Positions 48,499 through 58,592 of a stretch of 64,000 nucleotides of DNA are shown here, piece after piece. The notes beneath the pieces were generated by a model, which saw only the letters and a list, made by a program, of their open reading frames with translations, searched no databases and was not told where the DNA came from. The translations under genes were made by a program, and so were the position numbers. Source of the stretch: Spirabiliibacterium pneumoniae (GTDB lineage: Bacteria; Pseudomonadota; Gammaproteobacteria; Enterobacterales; Pasteurellaceae); assembly GCF_014884995.1 (NCBI RefSeq), contig NZ_JABMII010000001.1:1-64000 (forward strand), in the 5' to 3' direction. The stretch's first letter is position 1. Each line of letters opens with the position of its first letter.

Positions 48499-49977
48499 AT
48501 GCCCGATAATATCCGCTACACCGAACGCCCATTTCTTGCCCACGAACACCCAACATGGCGTGATTATTACCGCACTTTTAAACAAAATATTCGCAAAGTA
48601 TTTAAATACAAAAAGCCATTTACCGAGTACGATGATGCATTAATGCAAGCCTTTGAAGACGAGGATTATGACTTTGCCAATGGCTGCATCACTATGCGCG
48701 ATTACTTTATCCAAAGTTTTCTCCATCACGCGCACTTCGACGGCGCCAAAGCATATTATCCTGGCATTCCTGCCGAACAAGGCGTGGAAAGCGACGCGAT
48801 CGAAAGCGCGGCACGCAGTTATCCACTTTTAGCGGCTTTTTTGCATAATAAAAATAATCAAAATTCACTGCTCTATCCAAAAGTGCAAGCCATTCTAAAA
48901 ACGGGCTTTCTCAGTGCCACCAATCCACAAAGTGAGGGCTTTTGGGGCGAGTTAAGTGACTACAGCCAAGTCATTTGTGAAACAGCGGATTTCGCACTCG
49001 CTTTATGGTTAAGTAAAAGTGCGGTCTGGGTTCATTACACCGCCACTGAGCAAGCGCAAATTATCAATTGGCTTAAAAAAATCAGCGATGTCAAAACGGT
49101 GGATAATAACTGGCATTTGTTTATCGTGCTCACTCAACTGGTTATCCGTGATCTCAGCGGTGAAGATGTCGTCAACCACGATCGTTACGCCCGCATTAAA
49201 GAATTTTATGTCGGCGATGGTTGGTTTCGTGATGGTGCAAAAGGCAATTTTGACTATTACAACTCGTGGGGCTTTCACTACGCCCTGTTTTGGATCGACC
49301 AAATTGACCCTACCTTTGACCGCACTTTTATTGTTGAGAGCGCGAAAACCTTTTGTGAAACATTTAAATATTTATTCACCCCACAAGGGCTGACATTCTT
49401 CGGGCGCAGTATTATCTACCGCTTTGCCGCACCAAGTGCACTGGTCAGCTCCATGCTACAACAAGGGCAAGCCGACGGGCAGGTAAAACGCATTGTTGCC
49501 ACCTTGAACCGCTTTTTTATCCAGCGCGGCGCAATTCAAAAAGGCGTACTCACGCAAGGCTTATTTAAAACCGACCGCCGCCTGGTGGACAGTTACAGTG
49601 GCTCGGGCAGCGCGCTGTGGTCATTACGCACGTTGATTTTGCTCACCTATGGCGGTGATGATATTCAACTATGGACAACACCTGAGCAACCGCTTGAAGT
49701 TGAAAAAGGGGATTTCAATCTTACGATTGATGCCATTGGGCTAACCATTATCGGACATAAAAAAACAGGCGAAGTATGTGCTATTTTCCAACAAAATGAC
49801 TATCCCGATTATCCTTTTGTTAATGCCGCACTCGTGTCTCAATCTTTTTGGCAGCCGATTGCTGAACGCATTGTTGGGCGCGCCATTCGGCCTAAAAACA
49901 ACCTTATCCGCAAAGGCGTAACCTGCTACTCCTCACGCCTTAATCTGTTCTTAAATCCGCCCACTCAGTGGCGGTGA
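48499..49977 (+). CDS. DUF2264 domain protein, putative glycoside hydrolase
   Basis: A 492-residue cytoplasmic protein without a signal peptide, matching the DUF2264 family (LSDYSQVICETADFALALWLS; DGWFRDGAKGNFDYYNSWGFHYALFWI; LTFFGRSIIYRFAAPSAL). It should form an alpha-helical toroid followed by a beta-rich tail. Some DUF2264 proteins have been assigned to a CAZy family acting on beta-glucuronides, as far as I recall (GH154), which would suit this locus. It follows the sulfatase and shares its regulation. Two uptake signals lie in the gene. Confidence 0.8.
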   Translation: MPDNIRYTERPFLAHEHPTWRDYYRTFKQNIRKVFKYKKPFTEYDDALMQAFEDEDYDFANGCITMRDYFIQSFLHHAHFDGAKAYYPGIPAEQGVESDAIESAARSYPLLAAFLHNKNNQNSLLYPKVQAILKTGFLSATNPQSEGFWGELSDYSQVICETADFALALWLSKSAVWVHYTATEQAQIINWLKKISDVKTVDNNWHLFIVLTQLVIRDLSGEDVVNHDRYARIKEFYVGDGWFRDGAKGNFDYYNSWGFHYALFWIDQIDPTFDRTFIVESAKTFCETFKYLFTPQGLTFFGRSIIYRFAAPSALVSSMLQQGQADGQVKRIVATLNRFFIQRGAIQKGVLTQGLFKTDRRLVDSYSGSGSALWSLRTLILLTYGGDDIQLWTTPEQPLEVEKGDFNLTIDAIGLTIIGHKKTGEVCAIFQQNDYPDYPFVNAALVSQSFWQPIAERIVGRAIRPKNNLIRKGVTCYSSRLNLFLNPPTQWR

Positions 49978-49983
49978 TAAAAC

Positions 49984-50011
49984 AAAAGTGCGGTCTTATT
50001 GACCGCACTTT
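49984..50011. terminator. Inverted uptake-signal terminator between DUF2264 gene and truB
   Basis: AAAAGTGCGGTC and GACCGCACTTT across a TTATT loop, between convergent genes. Confidence 0.8.
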
Positions 50012-50016
50012 ATGCT

Positions 50017-50934
50017 TTAATGGGTTGTAATCAGCCGCTGTGGATGAAGTGTTTGCCGCTCGTCACATCGCCCCACGCCGAGAAATTGCCGCTGTGGCGA
50101 AAATAAACGTAACAACTGCCCTGGCTGCATTTTCACATTAAGCTTGAGCCGTTGCCCTTGGCATATGCGCAGTGCTTGGCTTTCATCTAACATAAGCGCT
50201 GGCAGCGTGTCCACGGCGCTATCAGTTGGCAAAAGCACCTTATCTAACGCGCTTGCTCCTTGCTCACTGAGCGCTTGCAACTGCTCAAGGCTGAGCATTT
50301 TATCCTGCGGATAATTCGCCACACCGATACGGCGCAACACCACCACATGGGCACCACACCCGAGCATTTTGCCTAAATCATCAACCAACGTGCGAATATA
50401 AGTGCCTTTTGAGCAATGCACATTTAAACGCAAAAACGGCGCTTCATAGTCGAGCAATTCAAGGGAGAACACCGTAATAGGGCGCGCCTCACGCGCAATG
50501 GTGATGCCTGCGCGGGCGTATTCATAAAGTGGCTTGCCATTGTGCTTCAGCGCAGAAAACATGGTCGGCACCTGCATCAACTCACCACGAAAGTGCGGTA
50601 ATGCTTGCTCAATATCCGCCAAACCGCACTTTACCTCACGGGTACTTATCACCTGCCCTTCAGCATCGGAGGTGTCGGTGCGTTCACCGAGCTTGGCGGT
50701 CACCACATAGGTTTTGTCCGCATCGAGTAAAAATTGGCTGAATTTAGTCGCCTCGCCTAAGCAAATCGGCAACATTCCTGTGGCGAGCGGATCCAGCGCG
50801 CCAGTATGTCCTGCTTTGTTGGCTTGAAAAAGGCGTTTAACTTTTTGCAACAAATCATTGGAGCTGATGCCTTGCGGTTTGTCGAGCAGCACCACGCCGT
50901 CGATGTCGCGCCCGCGTTTTTTTGGTCTGCCCAC
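50017..50934 (-). CDS. truB: tRNA pseudouridine-55 synthase
   Basis: Forms pseudouridine 55 in the T-loop of tRNAs. The motif [24 protein letters not shown] holds the catalytic Asp, and [13 protein letters not shown] is the second conserved block. GTG at 50934 ([22 protein letters not shown]) is chosen because TruB proteins begin with this RPRKRGRD-like segment; it starts one base after the rbfA stop. ATG at 50970, inside rbfA, is the alternative. Last gene of the rimP-truB operon. Confidence 0.95.
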   Translation of the reverse strand: MGRPKKRGRDIDGVVLLDKPQGISSNDLLQKVKRLFQANKAGHTGALDPLATGMLPICLGEATKFSQFLLDADKTYVVTAKLGERTDTSDAEGQVISTREVKCGLADIEQALPHFRGELMQVPTMFSALKHNGKPLYEYARAGITIAREARPITVFSLELLDYEAPFLRLNVHCSKGTYIRTLVDDLGKMLGCGAHVVVLRRIGVANYPQDKMLSLEQLQALSEQGASALDKVLLPTDSAVDTLPALMLDESQALRICQGQRLKLNVKMQPGQLLRLFSPQRQFLGVGRCDERQTLHPQRLITTH

Positions 50935-50935
50935 G

Positions 50936-51319
50936 TTATTCGTCGTCTTTATGTTTCGCGTTGTCGTCATTGACCACTTGGGTCACTAAATTTGACATCC
51001 GCATGCCTTCCACCAAAGAGTTATCGTATTCAAAACGCAACTCTGGCACCACGCGTAGCCGCATCGCTTTGCCGAGCAAAGTGCGGATATAGCCTGAAGC
51101 CTCATGCAAACCTTGCATGCCTTTTTGCACCGCACTTTCATCTTGATCAAACAAAAACGTCACAAAAATTTTAGCATGCTCCAAATCACGTGAAAGTTCT
51201 ACATCCGAAACAGTGACCATGCCAATGCGTGGGTCTTTGACTTCACGTTGCAAAATCACCGCGATCTCTTTTTTGATTTCTTGCGCAACGCGCTGCGAGC
51301 GAGAAAATTCTCTTGCCAT
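50936..51319 (-). CDS. rbfA: Ribosome-binding factor A
   Basis: A 127-residue KH-type cold-shock factor needed for 16S rRNA maturation in the 30S subunit. Matches the family in [23 protein letters not shown] and [21 protein letters not shown] and in [20 protein letters not shown]. It lies between infB and truB as usual. Confidence 0.97.
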   Translation of the reverse strand: MAREFSRSQRVAQEIKKEIAVILQREVKDPRIGMVTVSDVELSRDLEHAKIFVTFLFDQDESAVQKGMQGLHEASGYIRTLLGKAMRLRVVPELRFEYDNSLVEGMRMSNLVTQVVNDDNAKHKDDE

Positions 51320-51336
51320 ATAAACTCCTTAAAAAA

Positions 51337-51369
51337 ACCGCACTTTACCTGTCAAAAGCAAAGTGCGGT
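51337..51369. terminator. Inverted uptake-signal hairpin between infB and rbfA
   Basis: ACCGCACTT and AAGTGCGGT around a 15-base loop, between the infB stop and rbfA start. It may give partial termination within the operon. Confidence 0.65.
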
Positions 51370-51374
51370 CAACC

Positions 51375-54020
51375 TTAGATACTACGTTTTACTTCAACAG
51401 TTTCAAACACTTCGATTTGGTCGCCCACACGAACGTCGTTGTAATTTTTCACGCCGATACCACACTCCATGCCGTTACGCACTTCGTTGACGTCATCTTT
51501 AAAGCGACGCAGTGATTCTAATTCGCCTTCGTAGATCACCACGTTATCACGCAACACACGAATTGGATTGTGGCGTTTCACCACACCTTCAGTCACCATA
51601 CAACCTGCGATCGCGCCAATTTTTGGCGATCTAAACACTTCGCGCACTTCTGCCAAACCGATGATTTCTTGTTTGAATTCAGGAGAGAGCAAGCCACTCA
51701 TGGCGGCTTTCACTTCGTTGATCAAGTCATAAATCACGGAGTAATAACGCAAATCAATGTTCTCTGCTTCCACCACGCGGCGCGCTGACGCATCGGCACG
51801 CACGTTGAAGCCAACCAAAATCGCATTGGAAGCCGCCGCCAATGTGGCATCGGTTTCGGAGATACCCCCTACGCCAGAACCGACAATTTTCACTTTCACT
51901 TCGTCGGTCGAAAGCTCGGTCAATGCTTGGCAAATGGCTTCCACCGAGCCTTGTACATCAGCTTTGACAACAATATTAACTTCTGCCACATCGCCTTCAG
52001 TCATATTGCTGAACATATTTTCCAATTTTGCTTTTTGTTGACGCGCCAGTTTCACTTCACGGAATTTACCTTGACGGTGCAACGCCACCTCGCGCGCTTT
52101 TTTCTCATCGCGCACTACCGTTGCCTCATCCCCCGCGGCTGGCACACCTGACAGCCCTAAAATCTCAACTGGGATAGACGGGCCTGCGGCGTCAATTTCT
52201 TTGCCGTTTTCATCGCGCATCGCACGTACGCGACCGTATTCTAAGCCACATAAAACGATATCGCCTTTATGCAATGTGCCTGACTGAATCAGGACCGTCG
52301 CAACTGGGCCACGTCCTTTGTCAAGATAAGATTCAATCACAACGCCACTGGCCATGCCATCTCTCACCGCAGTGAGCTCCAGCACTTCCGATTGCAACAA
52401 GATTGCATCAAGTAACTCATCCACACCCGTGCCTTTTTTAGCAGAAACGTGGACAAATTGTGTATCGCCCCCCCAGTCTTCACTGATCACTTCGTATTGC
52501 GAAAGCTCATTTTTCACACGGTCTGGGTCAGCTTCAGGTTTATCAATTTTATTTACCGCTACCACCAACGGCACATTCGCTGCTTTGGCGTGTTGAATCG
52601 CCTCAATGGTTTGTGGCATTACGCCATCATCAGCGGCCACCACTAACACCACGATGTCGGTCGCTTTCGCACCACGCGCACGCATCGAAGTAAAGGCCGC
52701 GTGCCCTGGGGTATCCAAAAAGGTGACCATGCCGTTGTCAGTTTGCACATGATAAGCACCAATATGCTGAGTAATCCCACCCGCCTCGCCAGAGGCAACG
52801 CGTGATTTACGAATATAATCCAGCAGTGAGGTTTTACCGTGGTCAACGTGCCCCATGATGGTCACAACTGGCGCACGGGTAACCGCTTGTGCATTGCTGT
52901 CGCGATCACTTAACAGCGCTTCTTCCAGCTCATTTTCGCGACGCAAAACAACTTTATGCCCCATTTCTTCCGCCACAAGCTGTGCCGTTTCTTGGTCGAT
53001 CACTTGGTTAATTGTGGCCATCGCCCCCATGCCCATCATGGTTTTAATCACTTCGGTGGCTTTCACGGCCATTTTGTTAGCCAGTTCAGCAACTGTAATA
53101 GTTTCACCAATCACAACCTCACGGTTAACGGGTGCTGCAGGCTTCGTGAAACCTTGCTGAATTGAGCTGCCACGTTTGCCATTTTTACCGCCTTTCACAT
53201 TTTTTTGATTGCGGCGATTGGCTTCGCGCTCTGATTTTGAATTATCATCATCGCGTTTTTTCGCTTTGTTAACTTTCTTATTACGGCTGCGCCCTTCTTT
53301 GCGGCGTGCTTCTTCATTTTCAGCCTCTTGCGCGTAGCGTGAAGTTAATTTAGCATCGGTGAAGTCTTCTGCTTTTGGCTTGTCTTCTTGATCTTCACGA
53401 TCTTTCGCCAGCTCCGCCATCCGCTTGGCTTCTTCTGCCGCTTGGCGAGCGAGCGCTTCGGCTTTTTCTGCCGCTAACTGCTCTGCTTTGCGACGTAATT
53501 CGGCCTCTTCTGCGCGCAGTTTTTCTTTTTCACTATCCACTGTTTTGGCTTTGACCGCACTTTCACTTTTCTGCGCTTGAGCTTGTTTTTGCGCCTGGCG
53601 TTTTGCTTTCTCTTCCGCCTCACGCTGAGCCTTTTCCGCCGCTTCTCTTTGCGCTTTTTCTTTCGCTTCTTGTTCTGCTTTGGCAATGGCTTCTAAACGG
53701 GCTTGTTCTTCTGCTTTCTTACGTTCAATTTCTTCTTTGGACACAGGCGTGATAGTCCGTTTTTTCCGTACTTCCACTTTCACTTCTTTGCTTTTGCCAC
53801 CTGTGCCCGTGATTTTCAACGTGCTACGCTCTTTGCGCTGTAAAGTTAATTTTTTTGGTTTGGCGCCTGCACCACCCAGTGATTTTAATAACTTGCGTTC
53901 ATCAATGGCGCTGATGGTATCTTCAGCGCTTTTTTCAATCCCAGCCTCTTTGAGCTGCGTTAATAATTTATCTAGTGGGGTATTAATTTCCGTTGCTAGA
54001 TCCTTGACTGTTTTACTCAT
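51375..54020 (-). CDS. infB: Translation initiation factor IF-2
   Basis: The GTPase that places initiator tRNA on the ribosome, about 881 residues. Order: N-terminal IF2N ([20 protein letters not shown]), a long Lys/Glu/Ala/Gln-rich helical linker (about 90-260), G domain with [18 protein letters not shown] and NKID, then beta domains. ATG at 54020 is chosen for its AGGGGG ribosome-binding site; the frame extends to 54068. A USS-encoded stretch sits in the linker. Confidence 0.98.
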   Translation of the reverse strand: MSKTVKDLATEINTPLDKLLTQLKEAGIEKSAEDTISAIDERKLLKSLGGAGAKPKKLTLQRKERSTLKITGTGGKSKEVKVEVRKKRTITPVSKEEIERKKAEEQARLEAIAKAEQEAKEKAQREAAEKAQREAEEKAKRQAQKQAQAQKSESAVKAKTVDSEKEKLRAEEAELRRKAEQLAAEKAEALARQAAEEAKRMAELAKDREDQEDKPKAEDFTDAKLTSRYAQEAENEEARRKEGRSRNKKVNKAKKRDDDNSKSEREANRRNQKNVKGGKNGKRGSSIQQGFTKPAAPVNREVVIGETITVAELANKMAVKATEVIKTMMGMGAMATINQVIDQETAQLVAEEMGHKVVLRRENELEEALLSDRDSNAQAVTRAPVVTIMGHVDHGKTSLLDYIRKSRVASGEAGGITQHIGAYHVQTDNGMVTFLDTPGHAAFTSMRARGAKATDIVVLVVAADDGVMPQTIEAIQHAKAANVPLVVAVNKIDKPEADPDRVKNELSQYEVISEDWGGDTQFVHVSAKKGTGVDELLDAILLQSEVLELTAVRDGMASGVVIESYLDKGRGPVATVLIQSGTLHKGDIVLCGLEYGRVRAMRDENGKEIDAAGPSIPVEILGLSGVPAAGDEATVVRDEKKAREVALHRQGKFREVKLARQQKAKLENMFSNMTEGDVAEVNIVVKADVQGSVEAICQALTELSTDEVKVKIVGSGVGGISETDATLAAASNAILVGFNVRADASARRVVEAENIDLRYYSVIYDLINEVKAAMSGLLSPEFKQEIIGLAEVREVFRSPKIGAIAGCMVTEGVVKRHNPIRVLRDNVVIYEGELESLRRFKDDVNEVRNGMECGIGVKNYNDVRVGDQIEVFETVEVKRSI

Positions 54021-54030
54021 ATATCCCCCT

Positions 54031-55524
54031 CTATTTTGATTCAGCATCACTGAACCAGCAAATTTCACGCGCAGCCATAATTAACTGCCCCGCTTTTTCT
54101 GCGCTCAGTTCTTCAATATCGGCCAAATCATCGATGCTTTGCTCGGCCAGCTCTTCTAGATCCGTTACACCTTTTTCAGCTAATTTAAATGCAATATGAC
54201 GATCCATACCATCAAGATTTAATAATTCTTCTTGAATATTCGCTTGTGACAAGCGCTCTTCTTCCGCTAATGCAATCGTTGTGATTGCACTTTTAGCACG
54301 AGATCTCAATTCTTCAACCAAATCTTCATCGAAACCATCAATTTCTAACATATCTTCAGTTGGCACATAGGCGATTTGTTCTAGGGAGCTAAAGCCTTCG
54401 TCGACTAAAATTTCCGCAATATCTTCATCCACATCCAAATGTTCAATGAATAAGTTCAATGCCCGATCAGTTTCTTGCTGGTGCTTTTCATTTAACTCTT
54501 CGGTGGTCATCACATTTAATGTCCAGCCAGTCAACTGGGTAGCCAAGCGCACATTCTGCCCATTGCGCCCTATTGCTTGTGCGAGATTTGCTGCATCAAC
54601 AGCAATATCCATCGCATGTTTGTCTTCATCGACTACAATCGAGCTGACATCAGCTGGCGCCATGGCGTTAATCACAAATTGCGCTGGATTGTCGTCCCAC
54701 AGTACGATATCCACACGTTCTCCACCCAATTCGTTAGTAATCGCCTGCACGCGCGCACCGCGCATGCCGACACACGCACCCACAGGGTCAATGCGACGGT
54801 CATTGCTTTTCACTGCAATTTTTGCGCGTGATCCTGGGTCGCGCGCGGCACCGCGGATTTCAATTAATTCTTCACCAATTTCAGGCACTTCAAGGCGGAA
54901 TAGCTCAATGATCATCTCTGGTTTAGACCGTGTGACGAATAATTGCGCCCCTTTGGCTTCAGGATTGATTTTATACAACACCCCTTTCACGCGATCACCT
55001 GGGCGGAAGTTTTCGCGCGGGAGCATGTCATCACGCTGAATAACGGCTTCTGCTTGGTTGCCTAGGTCAAGTTGAATCACATCGCGGTTAACTTTTTTCA
55101 CAATCCCAGAAACAATCTCGCCTTCTTGGCTGCGGAAGTTTTCCACCACTTTATTGCGCTCCGCTTCGCGGATTTTGCTGCTAATAACCTGACGCGCAGT
55201 TTGCATCGTAATACGATCAAATGGAATGGAATCGATTTCATCTTCAATATAATCGCCAAGTTGAATATTTGGCTCTTCCATCTGCGCGGCTTCTAAGGTA
55301 ATTTCTTTGGTTGGAATAGTAACCTCTTCCACCACTAGCCAGCGGCGGAATGTTTGGAAGTCGCCCGTTTTACGGTCAATTACCACGCGCACATCAATAT
55401 CCATTTCATGTTTTTTTCTTGTTGAAATGGCCAATGCATTTTCTAATGCTTCAAAAATTTTCTCTCTTGGAAGTAAACGTTCGTTAGACACTGCCTCTGC
55501 GGCTAATAAAATTTCTTTACTCAT
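54031..55524 (-). CDS. nusA: Transcription termination/antitermination factor NusA
   Basis: Binds RNA polymerase and controls pausing, termination and antitermination. The 497-residue protein shows the N-terminal polymerase-binding domain, S1 domain ([21 protein letters not shown]), two KH domains ([26 protein letters not shown]) and two C-terminal acidic repeats. It lies between rimP and infB. Confidence 0.98.
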   Translation of the reverse strand: MSKEILLAAEAVSNERLLPREKIFEALENALAISTRKKHEMDIDVRVVIDRKTGDFQTFRRWLVVEEVTIPTKEITLEAAQMEEPNIQLGDYIEDEIDSIPFDRITMQTARQVISSKIREAERNKVVENFRSQEGEIVSGIVKKVNRDVIQLDLGNQAEAVIQRDDMLPRENFRPGDRVKGVLYKINPEAKGAQLFVTRSKPEMIIELFRLEVPEIGEELIEIRGAARDPGSRAKIAVKSNDRRIDPVGACVGMRGARVQAITNELGGERVDIVLWDDNPAQFVINAMAPADVSSIVVDEDKHAMDIAVDAANLAQAIGRNGQNVRLATQLTGWTLNVMTTEELNEKHQQETDRALNLFIEHLDVDEDIAEILVDEGFSSLEQIAYVPTEDMLEIDGFDEDLVEELRSRAKSAITTIALAEEERLSQANIQEELLNLDGMDRHIAFKLAEKGVTDLEELAEQSIDDLADIEELSAEKAGQLIMAAREICWFSDAESK

Positions 55525-55556
55525 GGTTGCCTCTCTATGCTGCGCTGCAGCGGGTA

Positions 55557-56018
55557 TTAATCATCAAAGTGGTAGACGACATGTCCTTTTTGGATGTTGC
55601 CAAACGCGAAGGTTTGTACTTCGCCATCGGCGTTAAGTGTCAGCATATCGCCTTCAACACTTTCAAGTTTGCCACGCCATTTTCTGCGATTTGCAACGCT
55701 CACGCGCAGATGCACGACAATTTCTTGGCCAACATAACGGCGATATTGGTCAAGAGTAAATAAAGGTCTATCTAAGCCAGGTGACGACACTTCAAGGTTG
55801 TATTTGTCTGCGATAAAGTCTTCAACATCCATAATCGCACTGACTTGTCGGCTGACATCGGCGCAATCATCCACGCTCACACCGCCGTCTTTGTCAATAT
55901 AAAGACGAACTGTTAAAAATCGACCTACGCGCTGCACTTCAACGCCCCAAAGCTCGCAGCCATAGGCATCGACCGCACTTTGCACGGCATCAACAATGTT
56001 TTGCTCTAGTGTCGCCAA
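55557..56018 (-). CDS. rimP: Ribosome maturation factor RimP
   Basis: A 153-residue factor for 30S assembly. Conserved segments are [37 protein letters not shown] and [17 protein letters not shown]. It begins the rimP-nusA-infB-rbfA-truB operon, downstream of the initiator tRNA gene. Confidence 0.97.
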   Translation of the reverse strand: MATLEQNIVDAVQSAVDAYGCELWGVEVQRVGRFLTVRLYIDKDGGVSVDDCADVSRQVSAIMDVEDFIADKYNLEVSSPGLDRPLFTLDQYRRYVGQEIVVHLRVSVANRRKWRGKLESVEGDMLTLNADGEVQTFAFGNIQKGHVVYHFDD

Positions 56019-56043
56019 AAGATCCCCCAGTTAAAAAAAGATA

Positions 56044-56064
56044 CAAAAAAAGGGCTGATAGCCC
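56044..56064 (-). terminator. Intrinsic terminator before rimP
   Basis: Leftward: GGGCT-ATC-AGCCC followed by seven T. The second of two hairpins between the tRNA gene and rimP. Confidence 0.75.
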
Positions 56065-56106
56065 ATAAACTTTTGTTTGAAAACTCAAACGCCAACATTA
56101 TTCCAC

Positions 56107-56126
56107 AAAAAAACCCCTATTGGGGC
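56107..56126 (-). terminator. Intrinsic terminator after tRNA-fMet
   Basis: Leftward: GCCCC-AAT-AGGGG-type stem followed by seven T, about 60 bases beyond the tRNA 3' end. Confidence 0.8.
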
Positions 56127-56186
56127 TTTATGGGCTACACAATTTGCCACGCAGGCAAATCGCCATATTCTTCCGCTTACGCAGAT

Positions 56187-56263
<77 letters not shown>

Positions 56264-56316
56264 TCCGAAACAGCGCACATTATACAAACTATTGTGCGCA
56301 ATAGCAAGCCGTTATC

Positions 56317-56454
56317 TTAAAAACTCACACCAGTAAATATGCCGAGATTCCCTCCCACGCCCAAGCTGCCACCACCTGCACTAGCGCTTACGCCCGTGTT
56401 GGCACACGCACTAAGCACGACGCACAACGCTAGGATTAACAATGATTTTTTCAT
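56317..56454 (-). CDS. Small lipoprotein, 45 residues
   Basis: Hand-translated. MKKSLLILALCVVLSACANTG is a lipoprotein signal with the lipidated Cys at residue 17, followed by a Gly/Ser-rich tail (SAGGGSLGVGGNLGIF). Its ATG overlaps the stop of the upstream kinase-like gene (ATGA), so it is translated with it. No named family recognised. Confidence 0.7.
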   Translation of the reverse strand: MKKSLLILALCVVLSACANTGVSASAGGGSLGVGGNLGIFTGVSF

Positions 56455-57173
56455 GCTCTATCCTCTTTTAAAAAATAGTCAAACAGCTGTAAGCCCGCAA
56501 GCAGATCTTTGCCTGCAAACCGACGTGTTGGTTTTAACAGGTAATACAACCAACACCAGCGATGCAAAAGTGCGGTTGCCTGCCTCAACACACTCTCCCC
56601 CCCTGCCTTGCGATAAGCATGGATCGCTTGTGTGACCATCGTTGTTGTAGCTCTTTCACTTCGATAAAGATCGTGTAAAAACACCAAAACATCACGCACT
56701 TTATTACGCGCTAATTGGGTATGATTGAGACTAGATTCAAAATCAATAAACCGCACTTTGCCGTTCATATAGCCCATATCCCGCAGCGCAGGGCGCCCAT
56801 GCACCATCTCGTTGTGATGCAGCTGAGCTAATGCCGTGGCACACTGTGCAACCAACGCATTTTTTTGCACATCAGTTAAGCTGTCGTTATTCAGCCAATG
56901 ATTGACCGTTTCCCCCACATCCTTTAACACCAAATAATCCTCCCCAGCCTCAACTAACTCGGCACAGGGGGCGTTTAGCGCGTTCAAATGACGCAATGTG
57001 GCGATCTCTGTTGCCAGCGCACGTTTAGGATTGCCTTTCAATAGCCGCATTACACCACGGGTTTGTTCGACTTGTTTGAGCCAATATTTCTCGCCTTGAT
57101 AGTCAAACGACAACACCCGCTGAGCGGGATGCTCGCGTCTTAGCTGTGAGATCAAATCGGTTAATGTCATCAT
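56451..57173 (-). CDS. Kinase-fold protein (lipopolysaccharide/BUD32-like)
   Basis: A 240-residue protein with a small eukaryotic-like kinase or aminoglycoside-phosphotransferase fold. Visible elements are KYWLKQVEQ (possible ATP Lys), RHLNALNAPCAELVEAGEDYLVLKDVG (hinge region), MVHGRPALRDMGYMNGKVRFIDFES (catalytic loop HGxxxxRD and a DFE metal motif). WaaP/RfaP-like sugar kinases share this pattern. It is coupled to a 45-residue lipoprotein downstream. Substrate unknown. Confidence 0.75.
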   Translation of the reverse strand: MMTLTDLISQLRREHPAQRVLSFDYQGEKYWLKQVEQTRGVMRLLKGNPKRALATEIATLRHLNALNAPCAELVEAGEDYLVLKDVGETVNHWLNNDSLTDVQKNALVAQCATALAQLHHNEMVHGRPALRDMGYMNGKVRFIDFESSLNHTQLARNKVRDVLVFLHDLYRSERATTTMVTQAIHAYRKAGGESVLRQATALLHRWCWLYYLLKPTRRFAGKDLLAGLQLFDYFLKEDRA

Positions 57174-57179
57174 AAACTA

Positions 57180-57201
57180 AAAGAGCGGTCGAAGCCGCTC
57201 T
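57180..57201 (-). terminator. Terminator after the 235-residue lipoprotein gene
   Basis: AAGAGCGGC-TTCG-ACCGCTCTT with a T-run leftward, 19 bases beyond the lipoprotein stop. The stem resembles, but does not match, the uptake signal. Confidence 0.8.
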
Positions 57202-57219
57202 TGTTATCTGTTAAACACA

Positions 57220-57927
57220 TTATTTTTTATGCAGTCTCAAACTGGAAACTCGATCGCCTTGCAACTGGCAATCCATCACATAATATTGATTACCGTTCAA
57301 ACGCATATCTGCACTTAGACGGGTGCTATTGCCACGGTTGGCAGAGCTGCGGAACACACGTTTTGTACCAGCCACTTGTTGCAACTTGGCGATACATAAA
57401 TAGTTAAGTTTCGCATCAGCACCCGTGCGCACGCGAGATGGGTTACGCTCAGCGGCAGTCAAACCAAACATAGTTTGCCATTTTTTCGCTTTGGCATGCC
57501 ATGTGGTAGCGTGTTTTATGGCTGCTGCGTCATCCACTTTTTCAACTTTGCCATTGCTATTGACCACTTGCACCAATTTGCCTTGATCATCAAAGCCAAA
57601 AATTTGCCCTTTTTCCACTGCTGCGAACAATTTGCCATTTTTATAATAGGCTTTGCTCACATCGCCTTTTACTTTGGCTTCCACAAAGGCCACTTTGCCG
57701 TCTTGAGTGTAAACACGGTAAGCGTCTTGGTTGAGTTGGTAGGCAAATTGTGGTTGTTTCGCTAAGGTTTGTTCCATTTGCGTCAGTTGTGAGCCTAGTT
57801 GACTGTCCATTGCAGCTGTCTCGCTAGCGCCTGGTAAGCTCACCCCAGTCACATCGGAAATGGTGCTACACGCACCCAATGCTAAAGCGGATGATAAAAG
57901 CGCAATTTTTGTGATATAGTGTTTCAT
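57220..57927 (-). CDS. Uncharacterised lipoprotein, 235 residues
   Basis: The signal peptide ends in LGACS, so Cys20 is lipidated. The mature part has an all-beta look with KVAFVEAKVKGDVSKAYYKNGKLFAAVEKGQIFGF and a C-terminal segment with two Cys (YLCIAKL, VMDCQL) that may form a disulfide. I recognise no named family. It is followed by a terminator and faces away from the DUF1439 gene. Confidence 0.75.
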   Translation of the reverse strand: MKHYITKIALLSSALALGACSTISDVTGVSLPGASETAAMDSQLGSQLTQMEQTLAKQPQFAYQLNQDAYRVYTQDGKVAFVEAKVKGDVSKAYYKNGKLFAAVEKGQIFGFDDQGKLVQVVNSNGKVEKVDDAAAIKHATTWHAKAKKWQTMFGLTAAERNPSRVRTGADAKLNYLCIAKLQQVAGTKRVFRSSANRGNSTRLSADMRLNGNQYYVMDCQLQGDRVSSLRLHKK

Positions 57928-58011
57928 AGGTCCTCACTTAAGTGAATACGAGTTGTAATTAGCAACATTCTAGCGTGTTTTGCGCCGAATTTAAACCCAA
58001 AAGGATATTTT

Positions 58012-58575
58012 ATGCGCCGAATCCAAAAGGCTTTTTTCACGATTTTTGCGTTGTTTTTACCGCTGCTCGCACACGCGGGCGATTTTCGTATTAGCGAGGC
58101 ACAAATCAATCACTACTTGAGCGAAAAATTTGGCTATAACGATGATTTTTCCATCCCGATGGTCATGAAAATGCACTATCAAGTGGACTCCCTGCAAGCC
58201 AAAGTGGGCATCAACGACGGTGAAAATGTCCAGCTTGATGGCGCCGTGAGTGCCAACATTCAATTTCAAGGGCAAAATATCGCCAGTCAAATCAAGCTCA
58301 CCTTTGATGTCACGCCCGTTTACAACGCAGAACAAGGGTCGGTGTATTTGAAAAATTTACGCGTTTTGCGCTGGTCGTCACAGCCCGATCGCTACGCTGC
58401 ACAGCTGCAAACCATTATGCCGTTGATTAGCAATAGCTTAGAATTGTTGCTCAATCAATTTCCTGTTTACACGCTCGACCCCAACGACAGCACACAAAGT
58501 ATGATCAAGGCGATGGTGAAAAAACTGCGCATTGAGCCTGGCAATATTGTGTTAGAAACTGGCGTGCCGCTTTAA
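58012..58575 (+). CDS. DUF1439 (YceB-like) secreted protein
   Basis: A 187-residue protein with a cleavable signal peptide ending AHA (about residue 22). The mature start FRISEAQINHYLSEKF and the later KNLRVLRW, LNQFPVYTLDP fit the DUF1439/YceB lipid-binding-like fold. E. coli YceB is a lipoprotein, but no lipobox Cys is seen here, so this form should be soluble in the periplasm. Function unknown. Confidence 0.82.
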   Translation: MRRIQKAFFTIFALFLPLLAHAGDFRISEAQINHYLSEKFGYNDDFSIPMVMKMHYQVDSLQAKVGINDGENVQLDGAVSANIQFQGQNIASQIKLTFDVTPVYNAEQGSVYLKNLRVLRWSSQPDRYAAQLQTIMPLISNSLELLLNQFPVYTLDPNDSTQSMIKAMVKKLRIEPGNIVLETGVPL

Positions 58576-58592
58576 GCACGCCTTGCTTTTTC
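58561..58592 (+). terminator. Terminator overlapping the DUF1439 stop
   Basis: GGCGTGC and GCACGCC form a 7-bp stem around the stop codon, followed by a T-rich run that reaches the end of convergent nagK. Confidence 0.65.

Noticed and set aside
53474-53686. Lys/Arg-rich 70-codon frame inside infB
   Set aside because: It is the frame-shifted reading of the repetitive Lys/Glu/Ala linker of IF-2, not a gene.
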